Source: Candidatus Gastranaerophilales bacterium
GTDB taxonomy: Bacteria; Cyanobacteriota; Vampirovibrionia; Gastranaerophilales; JAQUYY01
Direction of reading: 5' to 3'
Assembly (NCBI GenBank): GCA_028691575.1
Contig: JAQUYY010000100.1
Coordinates: 1-6,715 of the forward strand
Length of the DNA: 6,715 bases
Position numbers and translations under genes: made by a program. Of the stretch, positions 1 to 4,608 are shown piece after piece. Every line of letters begins with the position of its first letter. The stretch's first letter is position 1. The notes under the pieces were generated by a model, which worked only from the letters and a program-made list of their open reading frames with translations, had not been told where the DNA came from and did no database searches.

Positions 1-198
1 GCTCAGCCATTGCCATTAGACTGGTCATATTTGTCAAATATTGCTGAGGTTTTGGAAATTTCTAACGACGAAATCTATCCATATTGGCAAAACCGCCTTC
101 AACAATATCTAATGTCCGGAGGAATAGATATAATGTCAAATAGCGGTTTAATTAATGCAATGTTTAGCGGTGCAAAAAAATATTTGAATATTACTTAA
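1..198 (+). CDS. C-terminal fragment of an unrecognised protein (5' end outside window)
   Basis: The reading frame is open from the first base (Ala-Gln-Pro, then a Leu codon TTG at 10-12) to a TAA at 196-198, giving 65 visible residues. The TTG at 10 is probably internal, because no Shine-Dalgarno site can be seen before it and the frame runs off the window. The visible part is soluble in character, with Trp- and Tyr-containing helices (DWSYLSNIAEVLEI, then IYPYWQNRLQQYL), a Gly-Gly turn and a basic end (SGAKKYLNIT). I do not recognise a family and see no catalytic motif. It is the only plus-strand gene here. It converges on the sigma factor gene, and the two stop codons overlap by 8 bp, so any terminator for it must lie inside the sigma coding region. 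That the frame is coding is fairly likely; the function is unknown. Confidence 0.6.
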   Translation, partial: AQPLPLDWSYLSNIAEVLEISNDEIYPYWQNRLQQYLMSGGIDIMSNSGLINAMFSGAKKYLNIT

Positions 199-1192
199 TA
201 TAATCCCTTAAATGCTGGGCATTTTTAGCATCACGCAATTTTTTAATGGCACCTTCTTCAATTTGACGTATTCTTTCTTTTGAAAAACCAAACATTCTGC
301 CCAATTCTTCCAAAGTTTTTTGAGTTTGACCATGAATACCAAAACGTTCTTCAATAATTCGTCTTTCTCTTTCTGTCAATACAGAAAGAGATTGAAGAAT
401 ATCATCATACAATAATGAACTTTGAGCTTTATATTGAGGGGTTTTATGATATTCATCAGGGACATAATCCTCTAAAAAAATGTCTTCTCCTATGGGCATA
501 TCAAGGCTTATCGGCTCTCTTATCATTGCTTTTTTAATATTAATGATTTTATCGGGAGAAATATTCAATGCTTTTCCCAACTCTTCAATCGTTGGATCTC
601 GACCTAACTTTAGAGCAAGATCTATCTTAACTTTCTTAAACTGCCTTATTTTATCAGTCATATGAACCGGTATCCGAATGGTTTTTGCACAGTTTGCGAT
701 AGAACGGATTATAGTTTGTCTTATCCACCATGTTGCATAAGTGCTAAATTTAAAACCTTTTCTATAATCAAACCTTTCAGCAGCCCTAATTAAGCCTAAA
801 CTTCCCTCTTGAACCAAATCCATAAACACAACACCCTGCCCGACATATTTTTTGGCAATACTAACCACCAACCTTAAATTAGCCTGGACAAGTTTATTTT
901 TTGCTATTGTGGCTTCTTTTTTGCTTCCTTCTCGAATTTTTCGACCTAATTCAATTTCTTCAGATCTGGTTAGTAATTTTTTTCGCCCAATGTCCCTTAA
1001 ATACATTTGAAGGACATCATCAGAATTTACACTGCTATGAAAACTCTCAAATGTTTTTTTTTCTGAATTTTCAAGAACTATCGCATCATCCTCCAAATCC
1101 TCCGCTAATAAATCAATCGGGGCTTCTAATTCCAACAAATCAAATTCAATATCGGGCAAAATTTCACCGTACTTATTTAATTCTTTTGCCAT
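191..1192 (-). CDS. Sigma-70 family RNA polymerase sigma factor, RpoD/SigA-like without region 1.1 (group 2 likely)
   Basis: This 333-residue protein would bind core RNA polymerase and direct it to promoters. An acidic 57-residue N terminus replaces region 1.1. Then come region 1.2 (about 58-87, DDVLQMYLRDIG), regions 2.1-2.4 (about 98-178, with QEGSLGLIRAAE and FSTYATWWIRQ), region 3 (about 179-240) and region 4 (about 264-333, with the helix-turn-helix TLEELGRMFGFSKERIRQIE). Region 4.2 keeps residues equivalent to sigma-70 Glu585 and Arg588, so a TTGACA-like -35 element is expected. In region 2.4, Gln437 is kept (Q159) but Thr440 is Ile (I162). Extended -10 contacts are His177 (as His455) and Asp180 (Glu458 in E. 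coli). The region 3.2 finger is about two residues shorter than in E. coli. The ATG has an AGAGAGGA site (1203-1210) 10 nt upstream. No clear promoter stands out in the 1193-1284 leader. It could be the housekeeping factor or a paralogue. Confidence 0.93.
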   Translation of the reverse strand: MAKELNKYGEILPDIEFDLLELEAPIDLLAEDLEDDAIVLENSEKKTFESFHSSVNSDDVLQMYLRDIGRKKLLTRSEEIELGRKIREGSKKEATIAKNKLVQANLRLVVSIAKKYVGQGVVFMDLVQEGSLGLIRAAERFDYRKGFKFSTYATWWIRQTIIRSIANCAKTIRIPVHMTDKIRQFKKVKIDLALKLGRDPTIEELGKALNISPDKIINIKKAMIREPISLDMPIGEDIFLEDYVPDEYHKTPQYKAQSSLLYDDILQSLSVLTERERRIIEERFGIHGQTQKTLEELGRMFGFSKERIRQIEEGAIKKLRDAKNAQHLRDYIK

Positions 1193-1284
1193 ATTGCATA
1201 AATCCTCTCTTTCTTAAAATAAACATACATTCTTACCTTGACGATTTAAAATTATTTTTGTTTCAAAAATTTTTGCCACAACAA

Positions 1285-1320
1285 AAAATCTGCTGATTAA
1301 AATTTTAATCAGCAGATTTT
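1285..1320 (-). terminator. Rho-independent terminator of the small exported-protein gene
   Basis: This is a perfect 36-bp palindrome: two 18-nt arms pair without mismatch, with a GC-containing core (ATCTGCTGATTA) and an AAAATTTT centre. It starts 18 bp past the stop codon of the gene at 1339-1737. On the minus strand the stem runs into a six-T tract (the A run at 1283-1288), as expected for intrinsic termination. It separates that gene from the sigma factor gene, which must then have its own promoter between 1193 and 1284. On the plus strand the stem is also followed by four T, so it could act in both directions. Confidence 0.85.
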
Positions 1321-1338
1321 ATATCTATTATTAAATTT

Positions 1339-1737
1339 TTATTTTATAAATTTCACTTCAATATTAATCGGTAAACCTGATGACCAGGAATATAAGTTAG
1401 TAACATGCTTTATTTGATTTTCTAAATATTCTTTTTTATTTTCAACAAATTCATAAGGAGAATTTTCCGGAACAAATAATTCACAAGAAACATTATTCAT
1501 ATCAACTCCACAAGCTGAAAATATTTCAGCAGAGTTTGTAATATTTAAATAATCTTGAATCTGAGATTGAAGCCATTCTCTGCGAGTCATTTTATATGGT
1601 TCATCTAAATCATTTTTAGGAATTAATTTTTCAAGCGCTTCTTTTGCTTTTTCATCATCTACTTCAACATCTTTTGCATTTGCAAATGGTAAAAATATCA
1701 ATCCTAAAAATACAAAAGTAAATAAAATTTTTTTCAA
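1339..1737 (-). CDS. Small exported protein of unknown function
   Basis: This 132-residue protein begins with a clear Sec signal peptide: a Lys-Lys start, a hydrophobic core (ILFTFVFLGLIFLPF) and a probable cleavage after ANA at residue 21. That leaves a mature protein of about 111 residues. There is no Cys at the cleavage site, so it is not a typical lipoprotein. The mature part has a charged helical start (DVEVDDEKAKEALEKLIPKN), a Trp-containing basic segment (RREWLQSQIQDYL) and two cysteines at 76 and 85 that could form a disulfide. It has a charged helix near 95-111 and ends in a beta-like IEVKFIK. The start is TTG, fixed by the signal peptide and a strong AGGAGG site 7 nt upstream; the first internal ATG (residue 50) would remove the signal peptide. 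It is flanked by terminators on both sides, so it is probably monocistronic. I recognise no family. Confidence 0.8.
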   Translation of the reverse strand: MKKILFTFVFLGLIFLPFANAKDVEVDDEKAKEALEKLIPKNDLDEPYKMTRREWLQSQIQDYLNITNSAEIFSACGVDMNNVSCELFVPENSPYEFVENKKEYLENQIKHVTNLYSWSSGLPINIEVKFIK

Positions 1738-1744
1738 AACAACT

Positions 1745-1750
1745 CCTCCT
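1745..1750 (-). promoter_or_regulatory. Strong Shine-Dalgarno site that fixes a TTG start
   Basis: The minus strand reads AAAGGAGGAG here, with AGGAGG exactly 7 nt before the TTG at 1735-1737. Its strength and spacing, with the signal peptide directly downstream, decide in favour of TTG. Another TTG at 1740-1742 is out of frame. Confidence 0.8.
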
Positions 1751-1772
1751 TTTTATTAATAACAAAAACTTT

Positions 1773-1778
1773 ATCATA
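1773..1778 (-). promoter_or_regulatory. Possible -10 element for the small exported-protein gene
   Basis: The minus strand reads TATGAT, five of six matches to TATAAT. It lies just downstream of the preceding terminator, and transcription from it would leave a short leader of about 28 nt with the Shine-Dalgarno site. No good -35 hexamer is seen 16-18 nt upstream, so the call is weak. Confidence 0.25.
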
Positions 1779-1794
1779 ATTACAATACATAAAA

Positions 1795-1834
1795 ATTAGC
1801 CTATTGTGTTTTAATTCACACTATATAGGCTAAT
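1795..1834 (-). terminator. Likely Rho-independent terminator of the MscS-type channel gene
   Basis: A 10-bp stem (ATTAGCCTAT with ATAGGCTAAT) encloses a second short stem (GTGT with ACAC) and an eight-base loop. On the minus strand it is followed by a T4-5 run (A run at 1791-1795). It lies about 119 bp past the channel gene's stop, so the transcript would carry a rather long 3' untranslated region. It sits upstream of the possible promoter of the next gene, which favours a terminator over a leader structure. Confidence 0.6.
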
Positions 1835-1860
1835 AACATTGCGAATTTTACAACTGCCTC

Positions 1861-1905
1861 TGCCATAAAAATGGCAATCAAAATTGGTTATTAGATATTA
1901 ATAAC
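1861..1905. other. Two short hairpins in the 3' untranslated region of the channel gene
   Basis: TGCCAT and ATGGCA form a 6-bp stem with an AAAA loop at 1861-1876. GTTATTA and TAATAAC form a 7-bp stem with a five-base loop at 1887-1905. Neither has a proper T tract on either strand, so they do not look like terminators. They may stabilise the 3' end of the channel mRNA, or may be chance in AT-rich DNA. Confidence 0.35.
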
Positions 1906-1952
1906 ATCCTACAATTTAACACTTACAATTGTCAAATGATGATTAAAAATCC

Positions 1953-3086
1953 TTAATATTTTTCATCAAATTCTTTTAATTTGTCTTGAGAGTTCAAATA
2001 TAAAGTTTGTGTCGGGAATGCGAATTCTATGCCTAATTTATTAAATTCCTTTAGAATACTCAAGAAAAGTTCTTGTCTTATTGCCAAATACTCGCCCCAA
2101 TCAGTCGTTTTAGTAAATACATAAAACAAAATTTTCAAAGAATGCGCACCAAACTGATTAAAATGAATTTGTTGATATTCTTCCATCATAGGGTGATTTT
2201 TAACGATTTGACGGCAAATATCAACCGCTTTTTCAACTAATTCAGGTGGCGTACCATATGTTATATCAATAAATTCATAAATTCTGCGCTTTTTATGTTT
2301 TGAAACATTTTTAATTGTTGAATTTGCCATTTCATTATTGGGAATAACAATTAAAGTATTGTCAAATGCCCTTATTTTAGTAGAACGTAGCGTTATATCC
2401 TCTACAATTCCCTCAGCATTAGAAGATTGAATATTTTTATCTACAATTATCCAATCACCGATTTTGTATGCATGATCCAGAACTAGAGAAAAAGAACCAA
2501 AAATGTTTGATATTGATTCTTTTGCAGCAAAACCTACTGCCAAACCTGTAATTCCAAACCCGGTAATTAACGAAGTCACTGAATATCCCTGATTCTGGAT
2601 TATTATAATTGCTGCAATAAATGCAATAGCAACTTTCAATGCCCTTTTTATTAATGGAAAGAAATGTAATATTAAAGAATCTTTATTTTTACTTGTACCA
2701 TTAAAACTTTCTATAAGGAATTTATCAAGAACATCGACCAGACTAAAACACAGCCATGTTATTATCATTGCAACAGAAGTTTCGGTTATTGCAGATAAAA
2801 TATCTCTAAAAGGTATCGGCGAGTTTGCAGGATTCAATACTAAAATTGAAATATACACACCTACAACATAAATTATCCATGTAACAGGTCTTTCAACAGC
2901 TTCTACAATATAATCATCTAAATCGGTTTTTGTTCTTTTACTTTGTTCCCTTAAAAAATTAATTAAACAATAATTAAAAACCTTTGCAACAAAAAAAGTT
3001 ATAATAATAAAAAGCATAAAAATTAATATCTGATCTAACCCCAGGTTAAAAAAATTATACATTTTTATTGAATTTAATAATTCCAT
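1953..3086 (-). CDS. MscS-family small-conductance mechanosensitive channel (five-helix, YnaI-like)
   Basis: This 377-residue inner-membrane protein should open under membrane tension and release solutes during osmotic downshock. Hydrophobic segments lie near 18-37, 68-86, 101-120 and 149-167. The pore helix follows (about 168-200, TGLAVGFAAKESISNIFG), then the beta domain (201-265, with EGIVEDITLRSTKIRAFD and VIPN) and the cytoplasmic alpha/beta domain. Five helices and the A-K-E end of the pore motif resemble the YnaI/MSL1-type branch rather than E. coli MscS, which has three helices and Gln-Gly at that place. By alignment, gate Leu105 is kept (L182) and Leu109 is Phe (F186). The ATG has AGAGG 9 nt upstream. 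The gene has its own likely promoter and terminator, so it appears monocistronic. The family is certain; tension threshold and ion preference cannot be read from sequence. Confidence 0.95.
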   Translation of the reverse strand: MELLNSIKMYNFFNLGLDQILIFMLFIIITFFVAKVFNYCLINFLREQSKRTKTDLDDYIVEAVERPVTWIIYVVGVYISILVLNPANSPIPFRDILSAITETSVAMIITWLCFSLVDVLDKFLIESFNGTSKNKDSLILHFFPLIKRALKVAIAFIAAIIIIQNQGYSVTSLITGFGITGLAVGFAAKESISNIFGSFSLVLDHAYKIGDWIIVDKNIQSSNAEGIVEDITLRSTKIRAFDNTLIVIPNNEMANSTIKNVSKHKKRRIYEFIDITYGTPPELVEKAVDICRQIVKNHPMMEEYQQIHFNQFGAHSLKILFYVFTKTTDWGEYLAIRQELFLSILKEFNKLGIEFAFPTQTLYLNSQDKLKEFDEKY

Positions 3087-3137
3087 TATTACAAACCTCT
3101 TTATTTATAAATATAACTCTACTTAATAAGAATAACA

Positions 3138-3166
3138 TTTATACAAAACATTTGTCCAGAGGTTAA
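3138..3166 (-). promoter_or_regulatory. Candidate sigma-70 promoter for the MscS-type channel gene
   Basis: On the minus strand TTAACC (3161-3166) and TATAAA (3138-3143) are separated by exactly 17 bp. That is four of six and five of six matches to TTGACA and TATAAT. It lies between the end of the dehydratase-like gene and the channel start, giving a leader of about 45 nt. The DNA is AT-rich, so chance matches are common. Confidence 0.4.
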
Positions 3167-3196
3167 AACTAATACATAATTTTCATTTAATAATAA

Positions 3197-4429
3197 TTAT
3201 TTTGCTTGAATTTGCTTAGATTTAGGAATAATAGTTAATACAACGGATAGATTTTGAGGATTTTTAACAAATTTATTAACTAATTTTTCTAATTCTTCCT
3301 CGGACATTTTACATGAAGAACTACTACTATTATAATCAAAATCTTTTGGAACTTTTTTACAATCTTCCCATAATTCTTCAGCTTTTTCAATTTGTCGCTC
3401 AGGCAAAATAATAAATCTATCATTTGTTTCTACTGTATTTATAACTTCTGCGGGAGAAATAAAAGAATCATTCAAATCTTCTCCCGGTCTAATGCCAATT
3501 TGTTCTATTTCGCAATCCGGTCCTACCTTTTTGGCGAGTTCTAATATATTTATACTCTTTAATTTGGGGACAAAAACTTCTCCCCCATTCATTGTTTCTA
3601 TACTTGAAACAATAAAATCAGATACTTGCTGTGTATCCATAAAAAATCTTGTCATTCTCGGATCTGTAACTTTAATTTTTCCTGATTTGCTCTGCTCTTT
3701 AAATACAGAGACAATATTCCCATTACTTCCAAGGACATTGCCAAGTCTTACACTGCTAAATTTGGTTCCTTCTTCACTGTTTGCCTGACTTAACAATTTT
3801 TCCGAAATAAGTTTTGTTGCACCATAAACATTACAGGCTGCTGTTGCTCTGCTACTGCTTGTATAGATTACTCTCTTCACATTTGAATCAATAGCAGCAT
3901 TTATAAGGTTTCTCGTTCCGTCAATATTGGTAGAAACTGCTTCATCTGTTTTAGATTCACACATAGGAATATGTTTCATTGCTGCTGTATGAATTACAAC
4001 ATCCACATCTTTAAAAGCTCTTCTTAAATCACCATAATCTTTTACATCTCCGGCAACATACTCTAAACGACTATCATTTAAACCATTTAACTTCATTTTA
4101 TATTGTTTAGTTTCATCTCTACTAAATATGATTATTTTTTTAGGATTATTATTTTTTAGCAATGACTTGATTAAAGACTCCGCAATACTTCCTGTTCCAC
4201 CTGTTATCAAAATAGATTTATTTTTCAGGTCAAATTTCTTTTCCGGCTTTCCACAAAAATTAGTAATATTCGGCGTAAAATATATAATATTATCTTTTGT
4301 CAGATTTGGAATATTCCTGTCATTATTCTGTTGATAACTATTAACAGGTAAATTTTTCTGATTGTTTTCATTACAAAATAATGGTAATGAAAATAAATTT
4401 TTACATGATATTGTCGATAAATAAGTCAT
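3197..4429 (-). CDS. PseB/FlaA1/CapD-type nucleotide-sugar dehydratase homologue with altered active site
   Basis: This protein (410 residues from the chosen ATG) is an extended short-chain dehydrogenase close to UDP-GlcNAc 4,6-dehydratase/5-epimerase, which makes precursors for flagellar or surface glycans. The NAD fold begins near residue 71 (ILITGGTGSIAE). It is followed by FSRDETKQ, the AAMKHIP motif, the YxxxK pair (Y202, K206), VRLGNVLGSNG, DPRMTRFF, GGEVFVPK and GIRPGE. Against H. pylori PseB, catalytic Thr131-Asp132-Lys133 align with Ser192-Ser193-Arg194, and the last Gly of the NAD motif is Ala. The usual substrate-end GEKLHE is GEDLND. About 68 Asn-rich residues precede the fold, where PseB has about ten, and about 25 extra follow it. 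The frame extends to a TTG at 4537 without a ribosome site; I chose the ATG at 4427-4429, with a weak AGAGA 7 nt upstream. The product may be a divergent or inactive paralogue. Confidence 0.88.
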   Translation of the reverse strand: MTYLSTISCKNLFSLPLFCNENNQKNLPVNSYQQNNDRNIPNLTKDNIIYFTPNITNFCGKPEKKFDLKNKSILITGGTGSIAESLIKSLLKNNNPKKIIIFSRDETKQYKMKLNGLNDSRLEYVAGDVKDYGDLRRAFKDVDVVIHTAAMKHIPMCESKTDEAVSTNIDGTRNLINAAIDSNVKRVIYTSSSRATAACNVYGATKLISEKLLSQANSEEGTKFSSVRLGNVLGSNGNIVSVFKEQSKSGKIKVTDPRMTRFFMDTQQVSDFIVSSIETMNGGEVFVPKLKSINILELAKKVGPDCEIEQIGIRPGEDLNDSFISPAEVINTVETNDRFIILPERQIEKAEELWEDCKKVPKDFDYNSSSSSCKMSEEELEKLVNKFVKNPQNLSVVLTIIPKSKQIQAK

Positions 4430-4436
4430 TTTTATT

Positions 4437-4441
4437 TCTCT
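4437..4441 (-). promoter_or_regulatory. Weak Shine-Dalgarno site for the dehydratase-like gene
   Basis: The minus strand has AGAGA 7 nt before the ATG at 4427-4429. It is weak, but the alternative starts (ATG at 4466-4468 and TTG at 4535-4537) have no purine-rich site. The TTG also lies within about 12 bp of the gyrA terminator stem, leaving little room for a promoter. Confidence 0.4.
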
Positions 4442-4548
4442 ATATTGGAAACTAATTATTAAAAACATAGAAATATTTTTATTGCTACTAATTTTAAAAA
4501 AATTTACATGTTTTTTAAATTTTAAAATTACAAACAAATAATTAAAAT

Positions 4549-4582
4549 AAGAGAGATTATGAATTTAATCATAATCTCTTTT
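4549..4582 (-). terminator. Rho-independent terminator after gyrA, possibly bidirectional
   Basis: The core stem pairs AGAGATTATGA with TCATAATCTCT (11 bp, six-base loop) and can extend by a G-T and two A-T pairs. It lies 26 bp past the gyrA stop. On the minus strand it is followed by a broken U-rich tail (CTTATTTTAATTATTT). On the plus strand it is followed by an unbroken run of seven T (4579-4585), so it should also stop transcription coming from the left. Confidence 0.75.
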
Positions 4583-4608
4583 TTTAAAATTTATATAAAA
4601 TTTTAAAT

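Noticed and set aside
1193..1284. Possible sigma gene promoter (TTTAAA, 17 bp, TATGTT on the minus strand)
   Set aside because: Both hexamers match consensus at only four of six positions in very AT-rich DNA, which is no better than chance here.
901..1296. 131-codon plus-strand open frame opposite the sigma factor N terminus
   Set aside because: It lies antisense to a well-supported conserved gene, reads as low-complexity Leu/Phe-rich sequence with no domain, and runs through the sigma leader into the terminator region.
3094..3164. AACCTCT at 3094-3100 complementary to AGAGGTT at 3158-3164, which could hide the channel gene's ribosome site
   Set aside because: Only 7 bp, and the distant arm overlaps the candidate -35 element, so it would not be in mRNA made from that promoter. 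It matters only if transcription reads through from the upstream gene.
3492..3788. Plus-strand open frame opposite the dehydratase-like gene
   Set aside because: It is antisense to clearly conserved coding motifs such as GGEVFVPK and DPRMTRFF, with no ribosome site or recognisable domain.
4430..4537. Longer dehydratase-like protein starting at TTG 4535-4537
   Set aside because: There is no ribosome site before the TTG, and the added 36 residues are AT-rich leader sequence close to the gyrA terminator. The ATG at 4427-4429 has at least a weak site and leaves room for a promoter.
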